Source: JANXSF01 sp043745195
GTDB taxonomy: Bacteria > Acidobacteriota > Terriglobia > Bryobacterales > Bryobacteraceae
DNA: 64,000 bases
NCBI GenBank assembly: GCA_043745195.1
Contig: JAYTTF010000035.1
Span: 21,119 to 85,118 of the forward strand
Direction of reading: 5' to 3'
The notes under the pieces are model-generated. The model searched no databases and was not told the origin of the DNA. It was given only the letters and a program-made list of their open reading frames with translations. The translations under genes were made by a program, and so were the position numbers. Positions 50,071 through 58,640 of this stretch are shown piece after piece (the first letter of the stretch is position 1; each line of letters opens with the position of its first letter).

Positions 50071-50724
50071 CTAAGTCAATTGCCGAATCACTTCCTCAAC
50101 TTTTTCAAGACGGCTGCGTAACTCAGTAACGAGCAATTCCAAATTCTGAATTCGTTCACCGTCCGGGGAAGAAATTTTGCGTGGAATCAGTTCTTCAACA
50201 GCATTCACATCAACCGGCCCACCTAGCAGGTGCATATAACGAGGTTCGCGCCAACCGGTCTGCTTAGGAATGAATATTACCAGCGCTTCAGGTTGCCTTT
50301 CCATTAACTTGCGAAGTGTACTTTCCACAGCTTCGTTGTCATCAAAACGATGAAGCCGCTCTGTCCTATCTCGCAGTTCATTCACCGTTTGCGGACCGCG
50401 CAGCATCATCACCGAAAGCACAGCCAACTCGCGATTGCTAAGGTTCAAAGTATCGCTGATTCTATGGGCGTACTTCTTAACCCGGCCACTACCGCTGATT
50501 TCAAGGGACAGCTTGTTGTGCCGTAACTGTTCCAAAGTATCCAGAACCGTTGGCTCATCAAAACTGGTTACCGGTTCGCGATTGTTCTTTTGATTGCAGG
50601 CAGCGACAAGCGAGTTTAGCGACATTGGATAATAATCCGGAGTCGACATTTCTTTTTCTAGCAGCGTGCCCAGCACGCGAAGTTGTTCGGGGGAAAGTAC
50701 AATCAAACTATTCGGTCTCCTCAA
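50071..50724 (-). CDS. yceH: DUF480 family protein YceH
   Basis: 217 residues. The DUF480 signature is clear: LSPEQLRVLGTLLEKEMSTP followed by YPMSLNSLVAACNQKNNREPV, two winged-helix domains, then LSVMMLRGPQTVNELRDRTERLH, and a C-terminal coiled-coil helix (RIQNLELLVTELRSRLEKVEEVI). The fold suggests DNA or protein binding, but no function has been established. Its start overlaps the end of the nitrilase gene by 17 bp. Confidence 0.9.
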   Translation of the reverse strand: MRRPNSLIVLSPEQLRVLGTLLEKEMSTPDYYPMSLNSLVAACNQKNNREPVTSFDEPTVLDTLEQLRHNKLSLEISGSGRVKKYAHRISDTLNLSNRELAVLSVMMLRGPQTVNELRDRTERLHRFDDNEAVESTLRKLMERQPEALVIFIPKQTGWREPRYMHLLGGPVDVNAVEELIPRKISSPDGERIQNLELLVTELRSRLEKVEEVIRQLT

Positions 50725-51631
50725 AGCGGACAGCAGGCTTGGCAGCAGTATTCACATCCAAACGAAAAATGTCTGGACGTGCATAGTGGCCAGTAACATC
50801 AAGGTCGAATTTCCCTTCCAGGATAGCGTTAGGATCCAGGTCAGCGGTAAGGATGCATTCCGAATCATAAACAGGTCCCGCCAGCAAGTTTCCAAATGGA
50901 TCCACAATCAAACTGCCGCCTCGGATTTTGGCCTCAGAAATGGGAACGCCGTAATCAGCTGGAAGATCTGCTTCATCAAGGTATTGCACAGCGGAAAGAA
51001 CAAAGCAGCGCCCCTCAACTGCAATGTGACGCATGGTGTGTTCCCATATCAACCGGTCATCAACAGTGGGTGCACAGTAAATCTCCACACCTTGCGCATA
51101 AAGACTGGTGCGCAAAAGTGGCATGTAGTTTTCCCAACATATGGCGGCACCAATCTTGCCTATGTCAGTATTCACCACTTGGAGTGTGGAGCCATCCCCA
51201 AAGCCCCAAATAAGCCGCTCCATTGCCGTAGGCATTACTTTACGGTGCTTGGCCATCAAGCAACCCGAGCCATCAAAGAACAATGCAGTGCAGTAAAGCG
51301 TACCGCCGTCCCTTTCAATAACGCCGATCACCAAATGCATTCGATGACGAGCAGCCATCGCACCAATGGCTTCCGTTTCAGGACCTGGAACATCGATTGA
51401 AGAATCCCAGTAGCGGCGAAACCATGCTCTACCTTCAGCAGTCCTCCGGCCGACTCGTGCCCCAAAATCAAGACCCTTTGGATAGGCTGTAACGAATGCT
51501 TCAGGAAATACGCTCAACTGCGCTCCCATGTCGGAAGCCTGGTCTAGTAATCGAGAGATTTTCTGAAGGGTGCCTTGTTTGTCGAACATTACAGGTGCCG
51601 CTTGGACCACGGCAGCTCGAATTGATTTCAT
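50708..51631 (-). CDS. nitrilase-branch carbon-nitrogen hydrolase
   Basis: 307 residues. The catalytic triad is E44 (VFPEAFVTAYP), K131 (HRKVMPTAMERLIWG) and C165 (GAAICWENYMPLLR); the CWENY(M) sequence after the nucleophile is that of true nitrilases, which convert nitriles to carboxylic acids and ammonia, rather than of amidases. The protein has no signal peptide and should be cytoplasmic. It is first in a minus-strand run with yceH and the CocE-type hydrolase, and diverges from the amidohydrolase-CIA30 gene with a 37-bp gap. Confidence 0.9.
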   Translation of the reverse strand: MKSIRAAVVQAAPVMFDKQGTLQKISRLLDQASDMGAQLSVFPEAFVTAYPKGLDFGARVGRRTAEGRAWFRRYWDSSIDVPGPETEAIGAMAARHRMHLVIGVIERDGGTLYCTALFFDGSGCLMAKHRKVMPTAMERLIWGFGDGSTLQVVNTDIGKIGAAICWENYMPLLRTSLYAQGVEIYCAPTVDDRLIWEHTMRHIAVEGRCFVLSAVQYLDEADLPADYGVPISEAKIRGGSLIVDPFGNLLAGPVYDSECILTADLDPNAILEGKFDLDVTGHYARPDIFRLDVNTAAKPAVRFEETE

Positions 51632-51668
51632 TACTACAAATGATACAATACGCTTTCATCCCCACATT

Positions 51669-53498
51669 ATGAACTGCGTCACTTTTCGATATTCTGTCGG
51701 TCTGCTTTTCGTGCATTGCCTAGTGGCCATGGGAGCTTGCTTCGGACAATCCTTCGCACTAACAAATGCCAAAGTTGTGGATGGAAAAGGGGCCATCCGC
51801 ATAGGTGAAACCATCGTAATAGAGAACGGACGGATAACATCTGTAGGCCCTGATGTCATGGTGCCGAAAGGAATGCAAATCCTTAACGTTGAAGGGCGCG
51901 TTGTTGCACCCGGCCTGTTCGATCTGCATACGCATCTCCCCTACTCCTCAGTAGCTGGCGGACGGGCTGATTGGGGGAAGCAGATCAAGGCTTATCTTTA
52001 CAGCGGCGTTACCAGTGTTGTTGATTTTGGTTCGTACTTTGAAATGTTCGAGCCCATGCGCCGCCTTACATCAACTGGCGTCGTAGAAGGTCCGCGCCTA
52101 ACGCTGGCATCTCGAATCACAACGCCAGGCGGCCATGGAGCGGAAGGTGGACGAGGCGATTTCTTTTCCCTTGAAGTTCTCACGCCAAGGCAAGCAAGGG
52201 CCGCAGTGAAAAGGCTTGCAGTTGCAAAGCCCGATGTAATCAAAGTTTTCACCGATGGCTGGCGGTACGGTGCCGCAGCAGATATGACCAGCATGGAACA
52301 GGAAACGCTGAAAGCCATTTGTGAAGAGGCGCACAAATTAGGGATGAAAGTTCTAACCCATACAGTCACTCTGGAAAAGGCCAAGATTGCAGTTCGTGCC
52401 GGCGTTGACGGATTAGTCCATGGCATTGGGGACAAACCTGTTGACGAAGAGTTCATCCAATTGATTAAGGCGTCTGGCACGGTATATACTCCAACCCTTG
52501 CTGTGTACGAACCTCGGCGGGCTGTTGATTGGACACCTGGTTTGGAAGCTGTATTGGAAGGCCCATCAAAGGACTTGCTGCGAGCAATGAACCGCCCAGC
52601 TATCGCGGCGACGCGTGTTGCAAGATGGAATACAATGCAGGCCAATGTTGCGACACTTTTCCAGGCGGGTGTGCCTATCGGCGTTGGTACCGACGCGGGG
52701 GTGACAGGCACCTATCATGGCTGGGCTACATTGCGCGAGTTGAAGCTTCTTGTTGCGACTGGGGTGCCTGCTTTGAGCGCGCTCCAAGGCTCAACGTCGA
52801 TAGCTGCAAAACTGTTGAACGTGGATAAAGAGAGAGGTACTATCGAAGCTGGAAAACTTGCGGACCTGGTAATTTTCGAAAAAGACCCGTTTGAAAATCC
52901 AGAAAACTTCGATTCGGTAACTCGCGTATTCAAGGGCGGTCTGGAAGTCGATCGTCAAAAATTGGCCGGCGATATTGCGAATGAAAACATCACCCCTCTT
53001 CCATCAAAACCCGTTCAAAAGAAAATCGACGATTTTGAACGAACCGACGGCCGCACCAACATAGGGACCCTTCGCGTGAATTCCACAGACCCTGGACATG
53101 ATCACGCTTTGATGATGTTTGAAAGAACCCTCAGGGCCCCAGGCAATCACGCAATGACGGTGCTTTCCAAAATGACTGAGTCTCAGCGGCCCTTTGTGCG
53201 GCTGGATTTGCCATTGACACCAGGGGCCATTGAACCCGCAAGTGTCCAGGGATTTCGAGGTGTTACCTTTTCGGCACGCGGCGAAGGCGAATACCGGCTA
53301 ATAATCACAACAAGAAAAGGCCGTTTTGAAGCGAAGTTCACTGCCTCCGCCAAATGGATGCCTGTGCGGATTCCATTCACCCAACTTGAATCGAAGCAAA
53401 CCTGGACAGGCTTGGACGCAACAATGGTCAGCTTTGAAGTTCGACGAGCCGAAGGCGAAGAAGCTTGGTTTGAACTGGACGACGTCAGTTTTTACTAG
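51669..53498 (+). CDS. exported amidohydrolase fused to a CIA30-like domain
   Basis: 609 residues from the ATG at 51669, preferred since the protein then starts with a signal peptide (MNCVTFRYSVGLLFVHCLVA, cleavage after CFGQ); the longer frame from 51570 runs into the divergent nitrilase region. Residues about 25-430 form an amidohydrolase-1/imidazolonepropionase-like domain: FDLHTHLPYS (HxH metal site), GMKVLTHTVTLEKA, VDGLVHG, GVPIGVGTDAGVTG (metal-binding D). Residues about 445-609 resemble CIA30/NADH:ubiquinone oxidoreductase intermediate-associated domains (DDFERTDGRTNIG; SFEVRRAEGEEAWFELDDVS), a carbohydrate-binding-like beta sandwich. It overlaps the convergent enolase-superfamily gene by 4 bp. 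Confidence 0.85.
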   Translation: MNCVTFRYSVGLLFVHCLVAMGACFGQSFALTNAKVVDGKGAIRIGETIVIENGRITSVGPDVMVPKGMQILNVEGRVVAPGLFDLHTHLPYSSVAGGRADWGKQIKAYLYSGVTSVVDFGSYFEMFEPMRRLTSTGVVEGPRLTLASRITTPGGHGAEGGRGDFFSLEVLTPRQARAAVKRLAVAKPDVIKVFTDGWRYGAAADMTSMEQETLKAICEEAHKLGMKVLTHTVTLEKAKIAVRAGVDGLVHGIGDKPVDEEFIQLIKASGTVYTPTLAVYEPRRAVDWTPGLEAVLEGPSKDLLRAMNRPAIAATRVARWNTMQANVATLFQAGVPIGVGTDAGVTGTYHGWATLRELKLLVATGVPALSALQGSTSIAAKLLNVDKERGTIEAGKLADLVIFEKDPFENPENFDSVTRVFKGGLEVDRQKLAGDIANENITPLPSKPVQKKIDDFERTDGRTNIGTLRVNSTDPGHDHALMMFERTLRAPGNHAMTVLSKMTESQRPFVRLDLPLTPGAIEPASVQGFRGVTFSARGEGEYRLIITTRKGRFEAKFTASAKWMPVRIPFTQLESKQTWTGLDATMVSFEVRRAEGEEAWFELDDVSFY

Positions 53499-54721
53499 AC
53501 GCTGTGCTGTTTTATCAGCTTTTCATTTAACTCAATTCCAAAACCGGGACGCGCTGGAATTGCAATGAAGCCTTTCTTGAATTCCTCAGCAGGGGTAACC
53601 AATTCGTGACTCCAAGGAACTTCATTCCAGGCATGTTCCAAAATTGAAAAATTCGGAATGCCGGCGCAAATCTGAACGCTTGCAGCGGTAGCAACGGGGC
53701 CGCTTGGATTGTGAGGGGAAACGGCTGTGTTGCCCTCCAACTTAGCCAGCGCCGCAATGTGGCGTGCTTCCAGAACTCCGCCGCAATGTTTCACGTCGGG
53801 CATGATCACTGCCAAAGCACGATTCTTCAACAGGGGAGCAAACGCTTCCATACCAAAAAACACTTCACCACCAGAAAGCGGCTGCTTAATTGCCTTTTTT
53901 ATTGCCTGAGTATCTTCCACCTGAACCGGATCGACTGGTTCTTCATACCAAAACAGGTTTACAGGCTCCAGCCGCTTGGCCACGGCGATGGAGAGTTCCC
54001 GGTCAAAATGGCTGTGACAATCAATTAGAAGCTTTACGTCAGGACCCACCGCTTTGCGCATCGCGTCCACGCAGGCAATCCCGTTTTCGATATCCTTCCA
54101 CACTTCAGCCCGGGGATTGCTCAATTTCCGAACCGAATCAAATGGTGCAGCCTTCAAGGCTCGGAAACCATCCGCCACAACAAGCGACGCGTTTCTAGCA
54201 AAAGCATAAGGGGATCGATCCCCATTTGTTGCCCGGTTGATATTACCGTATACTTCCAGTTCCTGGCGCATCTTGCCCCCAAGCAGTTCATAGACTGGAG
54301 CATCCAGCGCCTTACCTGACAAATCCCACAAGGCTTGTTCGATGGCGCTGAAAGCCGTAATTCCGGGCCGTCCACCGTCCCGCGCCAGCTTCCAGCCGCG
54401 GGTGCGATACTGCTCAACATCAAAAGGAGATTCCCCACGAACTAGCGCAAAGAACTTACCTAACATTGCCTTAGTGGAAGCATCAGCATCACGCGGGGCC
54501 AGTCCGACTCCAATCAAGCCATGAGAGGCCTCACCCAGTCCGGTCAGCCCTTTATCAGTTCGCAATCTTACAAACAGCCAATTCCCCCGCTCGCTCACCT
54601 TCACCTCAAATAGCTCCATAGCAGTAATGGCATGCTTGGGTCTGGCTGCCGCCTTAAGCAGTGGAGAAGCGGAAAATAAGGCAGCCACAAAAAAGTCGCG
54701 TCGACGAAGGGACATTGACAT
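53495..54721 (-). CDS. Tat-exported enolase-superfamily enzyme (mandelate racemase/muconate lactonizing type)
   Basis: 408 residues with a twin-arginine-type signal (MSMSLRRRDFFVAALFSASP). N-terminal capping domain, then barrel: AFSAIEQALWDLSGKAL, GFRALKAAPFD (KxxP catalytic-lysine strand), LLIDCHSHFD, the metal ligands in FWYEEPVDP and GGEVFFG, MPDVKHCGG, and SPHNPSGPVATAASV with the general base region. This composition matches sugar-acid dehydratases such as galactonate dehydratase. It belongs to the same superfamily as the remnant at 9359-10069 but the two are clearly divergent. Only 10 bp separate its ATG from the divergent UMF1 transporter ATG. Confidence 0.9.
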   Translation of the reverse strand: MSMSLRRRDFFVAALFSASPLLKAAARPKHAITAMELFEVKVSERGNWLFVRLRTDKGLTGLGEASHGLIGVGLAPRDADASTKAMLGKFFALVRGESPFDVEQYRTRGWKLARDGGRPGITAFSAIEQALWDLSGKALDAPVYELLGGKMRQELEVYGNINRATNGDRSPYAFARNASLVVADGFRALKAAPFDSVRKLSNPRAEVWKDIENGIACVDAMRKAVGPDVKLLIDCHSHFDRELSIAVAKRLEPVNLFWYEEPVDPVQVEDTQAIKKAIKQPLSGGEVFFGMEAFAPLLKNRALAVIMPDVKHCGGVLEARHIAALAKLEGNTAVSPHNPSGPVATAASVQICAGIPNFSILEHAWNEVPWSHELVTPAEEFKKGFIAIPARPGFGIELNEKLIKQHSV

Positions 54722-54731
54722 ACTTTAGTAC

Positions 54732-56039
54732 ATGCGCACAACCGCTGTGGAACTCCGGGCCTGGTATCTGTACGATTGGGCGAACTCCGCCTTTTCGGCC
54801 ACGGTAGTAACCCTGTTTCTTGGCCCCTACTTAACCTCAATTGCAAAGTCCGCCGCAGGTACCGATGGATTCATCCATCCCTTCGGGTTGTCTATTGAAC
54901 CGCGGGCTTATTGGAGCTTCCTAGTCTCACTGTCGGTCCTCACTCAAGTGCTTGTATTGCCACTTATCGGCTCCATTGCTGACTATGGCCATCGCAAGAA
55001 GGAGCTTCTTGGCGGCCTGACTTATACGGGAGCATTGGCCACTATGGCAATGTTCTTCGTTCAAGGCCAGAGTTACCTTTTGGGTGGTGCTCTGTTCCTG
55101 CTTGCCAACCTTGCCTTTGGTTGCGCAATGGTTGTGTACAACTCGTTTCTTCCAGAAATCGCAGGGCCTGAGGACCGGGACGCTGTCTCATCGCGCGGAT
55201 GGTCCATCGGATATCTTGGTGGTGGATTTCTGCTGGCATTGAACCTTGTGTTCTTCACTCAGGCGGCTAGCCTTGGAATCAGCGAAGGCTTTGCTGTGCG
55301 TGCCAGCATCGCTTCTGCTGGAGTCTGGTGGGGCATTTTCACCATCCCTGCAATGCGCCATCTGCGCAATCGAGGGCCACTGCGAAGCCTTAATTCGAAT
55401 GAGAACATTCTTACGATTGGGTGGCAGCAGTTTCGCGAAACAATTAGTAAAGTTCGGCACTACCCTCAAACAATGCGCTTTTTGGCAGCTTATCTTTTGT
55501 ACAACGACGCCATTCAAACGGTGATTGCCTTGGCTGGCCAATTCGGAGCCGATGAATTGAAAATGCCAATGGGGCAATTGTCGCTTGCAATTTTAATGGT
55601 CCAGTTTGTGGCTTTCTTTGGTGCCATTGTCTTTGGGAAACTCGCGGAGAAAACTAGTGCGAAACGTGCGGTGATTGTTTCCCTATTTATTTGGACTGCG
55701 ACGCTGGTCTATATGTATGTCTCCGTAACAACAGCAAATCAATTCTTCATTTTGGCGGCTTGCGTAGGATTGGTTATGGGAGGGAGCCAGGCCCTAAGCC
55801 GTTCTATCTTCGCGCAACTCGTACCGAAAGGTGCAGAGGCCGAGTACTTTAGCATTTACGAAATAACTGACAAAGGCACCAGTTGGTTAGGACCCTTGGC
55901 TGTAGGAATCGCATTGCAGCTAAGCGGACAATACCGGTTGGCAGTGCTGTCCCTGATATTCTTTTTTGTAGCCGGGCTGCTGCTTTTAACCCGCGTCAAT
56001 GTTGAGCAAGGCACCCTTGATGCTCAGTTGCATGATTAA
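54732..56039 (+). CDS. UMF1-family MFS transporter (Atg22-like)
   Basis: 435 residues with about 12 transmembrane helices. The opening LRAWYLYDWANSAFSATVV is the UMF1/Atg22 family signature, followed by PLIGSIADYGHRKKEL, the MFS loop 2-3 motif, and MGGSQALSRSIFAQLVPKGAEAEYFSIYEI in the second half. Eukaryotic members export amino acids from vacuoles; bacterial substrates are not defined. The neighbouring divergent enolase-superfamily enzyme makes a sugar-acid substrate worth considering (inference). Confidence 0.9.
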   Translation: MRTTAVELRAWYLYDWANSAFSATVVTLFLGPYLTSIAKSAAGTDGFIHPFGLSIEPRAYWSFLVSLSVLTQVLVLPLIGSIADYGHRKKELLGGLTYTGALATMAMFFVQGQSYLLGGALFLLANLAFGCAMVVYNSFLPEIAGPEDRDAVSSRGWSIGYLGGGFLLALNLVFFTQAASLGISEGFAVRASIASAGVWWGIFTIPAMRHLRNRGPLRSLNSNENILTIGWQQFRETISKVRHYPQTMRFLAAYLLYNDAIQTVIALAGQFGADELKMPMGQLSLAILMVQFVAFFGAIVFGKLAEKTSAKRAVIVSLFIWTATLVYMYVSVTTANQFFILAACVGLVMGGSQALSRSIFAQLVPKGAEAEYFSIYEITDKGTSWLGPLAVGIALQLSGQYRLAVLSLIFFFVAGLLLLTRVNVEQGTLDAQLHD

Positions 56040-56249
56040 CGCCACTAACTCCGGATGTACGATAACTTAGCGATTATTTGTCTTCCTTGGAATAAGCGTC
56101 TCACAGGTTTTGAATGCCCAGCTTGTTGCTTTTTCGCAAGCGAATGAAAAGAGGACAGATTGAGGTGAACAAGGGTTGTCATTGCCATTTTGATGATTGC
56201 AAAGAATGGCAAATTGGCTTCGTTTTGCAACTTCTGCATTCAGGATTAA

Positions 56250-58637
56250 TTATCGCGAGGCTGACACTGTGACCTTCGGCTTCACCTTCACCAAAACCGG
56301 CTGCCAAGCGGCGTGAAGATTTTGCTGCGTCGAACGGGTCTCCACTTGTCCGGCCACGTAAATCAACTGCTCAACTGGTTCCGCCGAGTCCAAGGCTTCC
56401 AGTGTGAAGCTACGCTCCGTTTCATCCTCGTTGAGAAGCACGCCATTTAGCCCCACATCAAGAACACGAACCCGCGGCGGCAAGTTCATTACCTGGACGG
56501 GCACTCGCCCGCCAAATCCATTCTGCCTTGTAATCTTTACTTTGATTTCTGCAGTTCCACCGGGTTGTAATGTCACTTCCGATGTTTGGGCCACCATAAT
56601 CACGTCTGGTTTTTCGCTGATGGAAATCAATTTAAGAAGGTCGTCCCCATTGGCAAAGCGAACCAATTGCTTGCCCGCTGCCTGTGCTTTCCCTGAAATA
56701 GTGAGTTGCGCGGCCGATTCCAATGTCGCCTCTGCATCAGCACTCAACAGTAGTGTTGCGGTGGCTTGCCCTGCACCGACGGTACCCTTGGTTGCCTTCA
56801 AGCCTTTAGGCAATCCAACAATTTCCAGATCGATCGGGCCATCGAAACCATCCATGCGCGTGGCAGTGACGGTCAATGGAATTACCCCACCCGCTGGAAC
56901 ATTTGGGTTGCGCGGATTCACGGCTAAGCGGTAATCGGGACGCGGCTCACGAATCGCCAAACGGTATCCATAGTCAGGCCCGCCTTGTCCTCTAACGTCG
57001 TTGATACGAACGATGTATTCACCGTCAGCAGGAGCAGTGAAGTCTACCCGAGAGTCTTTCCCGTAGGCAGAACCGCCGTCGTCGTTTTTATAGTAGAGGC
57101 GCGTCAAGGGCAATCCATTGGAAGTGAATTGCTTTCCGGCTGGGTGGATCTGAACTTTGTAAATCGCCTTGTCAATGGAGTGTGCTTCTGAACTGGTATT
57201 AAGAAACGTGACACGTTGTCCACCGAAGTTTTCAAAGCGCATGTCGTCATCCGGTCCGCGAGGGAGAGCTTCGATTCGCAGGAGTTCCCTGCCCGCCAGC
57301 ATGTAGTCGCCAACCGCCATGCCTGTCCAGCTTTGGATTCGTATCCCCGGAGATGCTGAATCGTGGTCACGAAGCACCATGTTCGTTTCAAGAATTGGTC
57401 TCACCACTGCCAACTCAATGGGCTTTCCCTGAGCATCCAACACTTCAACTTCCGAATCGAGTTCTGAACCTAAACGCTTGGCGTTAACGTCAATTACGAA
57501 TTGCTGACCCTTCTTAGCGGTGAAGCGGTAAAAGTGTCCTGGAATACCGTTGGTGCGAATCACACCATTTACAGTAGCGGGCCAATCCACTTTTTGAGAT
57601 GTGGCGGCACTTATATTCTTCTCAGAAGCAAGAACCTCTGGATCATCACCCAACGCCAACTTCACTTCGTTAAAGGCATGGCCGTCGTCAGAAACAGGTC
57701 TCAGATTTACGGTATCTTCACCGCGAACAGTAGGTTCGCCCTTTACATTCTGAAGCTTCCCATTCAAATGATGTCCAGCAATTGCGATATCCGCAGTTGC
57801 ACCCCGGCGAAGACCAAGAGGAAAGGTACTTGTAGCCAAACCGAACTCACCGACTTTGAAACGATATGTATTTCCTGCTCTGCCGCTTCGTTCATAGTCG
57901 CTAATGCGCACGTAGTAGGTTCCATCTTGTTTGAACGTGTGGGCAAATTGAGTGGCAGTGCGACCGCCATCGTATCCATATTCACCGATTGCCTTACCGT
58001 CCATATCAAGAATTGCAATTACTGGCTGAAGCGTGGAACCAACGCGCATTGCACTGTTCTCGAACACCAAAGTCTGACCGGCTTTCACTTTCAATTTGAA
58101 ATGATCCACGTCACCGGGTTTGGAAATTGCGCCTGCCAGAATGCTTGGCAGAAAAACTTCAAATGCTCCTTCCAGCGTATCGTTGGGCTCCTTATCCGGG
58201 CTTTCGCCGTAGTAGGGCTCCACTAAAATGGTCCCTTCAGGAGAAGTACCCTGCGGTGTTTGCAGGCGAAATGCAACCTCGCCAATTTCCGCATCGGGGG
58301 ATATTTCCAATTCCACTGTTACTTGGTTGCGCTGCGGAAGGGGACCCAAATCGATTGTGGACACCGTGCCATTGGACCCAAGGCGGACGTCAGAAAGATC
58401 AGGCAATTCCTTGACGCGCAGAATCTTTCCCGTCACGCCGGGTTGGTTAAAAAAGATCTTACTTGCCTTGGATAAATTAAACCCCTCTACGGAAAGCTCA
58501 ACTGAGGTTCCGCGAGCAATGCCTCGAGGAGAAACATCGCGAATCGTTGGCGGCGTCATGCGGGTTCCACTGCCAGAAGGCGTTTGGCCAAATGTAGCAC
58601 TTAAGCCAACCGCAAATACGAAAAACTGTTTTGTCAT
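56250..58637 (-). CDS. exported PPC-domain beta-sandwich protein
   Basis: 795 residues with a signal peptide (MTKQFFVFAVGLSATFGQT). An IPT/TIG-like domain follows (PTIRDVSPRGIARGTSVELSVEG), then two bacterial pre-peptidase C-terminal (PPC) domains: EPNDTLEGAFEV...GDVDHFKLKVKAGQTLVFE near 150-265, and GHFYRFTAKKGQQFVIDVNA near 365-470. A third stretch (YIVRINDVRGQGGPDYGYRL) and two C-terminal Ig-like domains (LQPGGTAEIKVKITRQNGFGGRV) complete it. All are binding or structural folds and no catalytic residue is visible. It is the last gene of the DUF1501 operon, 3 bp after the WD40 gene, where such genes typically occur. Confidence 0.82.
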   Translation of the reverse strand: MTKQFFVFAVGLSATFGQTPSGSGTRMTPPTIRDVSPRGIARGTSVELSVEGFNLSKASKIFFNQPGVTGKILRVKELPDLSDVRLGSNGTVSTIDLGPLPQRNQVTVELEISPDAEIGEVAFRLQTPQGTSPEGTILVEPYYGESPDKEPNDTLEGAFEVFLPSILAGAISKPGDVDHFKLKVKAGQTLVFENSAMRVGSTLQPVIAILDMDGKAIGEYGYDGGRTATQFAHTFKQDGTYYVRISDYERSGRAGNTYRFKVGEFGLATSTFPLGLRRGATADIAIAGHHLNGKLQNVKGEPTVRGEDTVNLRPVSDDGHAFNEVKLALGDDPEVLASEKNISAATSQKVDWPATVNGVIRTNGIPGHFYRFTAKKGQQFVIDVNAKRLGSELDSEVEVLDAQGKPIELAVVRPILETNMVLRDHDSASPGIRIQSWTGMAVGDYMLAGRELLRIEALPRGPDDDMRFENFGGQRVTFLNTSSEAHSIDKAIYKVQIHPAGKQFTSNGLPLTRLYYKNDDGGSAYGKDSRVDFTAPADGEYIVRINDVRGQGGPDYGYRLAIREPRPDYRLAVNPRNPNVPAGGVIPLTVTATRMDGFDGPIDLEIVGLPKGLKATKGTVGAGQATATLLLSADAEATLESAAQLTISGKAQAAGKQLVRFANGDDLLKLISISEKPDVIMVAQTSEVTLQPGGTAEIKVKITRQNGFGGRVPVQVMNLPPRVRVLDVGLNGVLLNEDETERSFTLEALDSAEPVEQLIYVAGQVETRSTQQNLHAAWQPVLVKVKPKVTVSASR

Positions 58638-58640
58638 CTC

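Noticed and set aside
50666..51400. 244-codon plus-strand frame opposite the nitrilase gene
   Set aside because: No family resemblance, and the nitrilase triad lies on the minus strand over the same bases.
51998..52711. 237-codon minus-strand frame inside the amidohydrolase gene
   Set aside because: Ser/Pro/Arg-rich shadow; the plus strand holds the amidohydrolase metal motifs.
56045..56239. 64-codon minus-strand frame in the 210-bp gap between the UMF1 and PPC genes
   Set aside because: No ribosome binding site, no domain and odd composition; the gap is best described as non-coding.
57501..58226. 241-codon plus-strand frame antisense to the PPC-domain gene
   Set aside because: No start context or recognisable motif; the minus strand carries clear PPC domains in one continuous frame.
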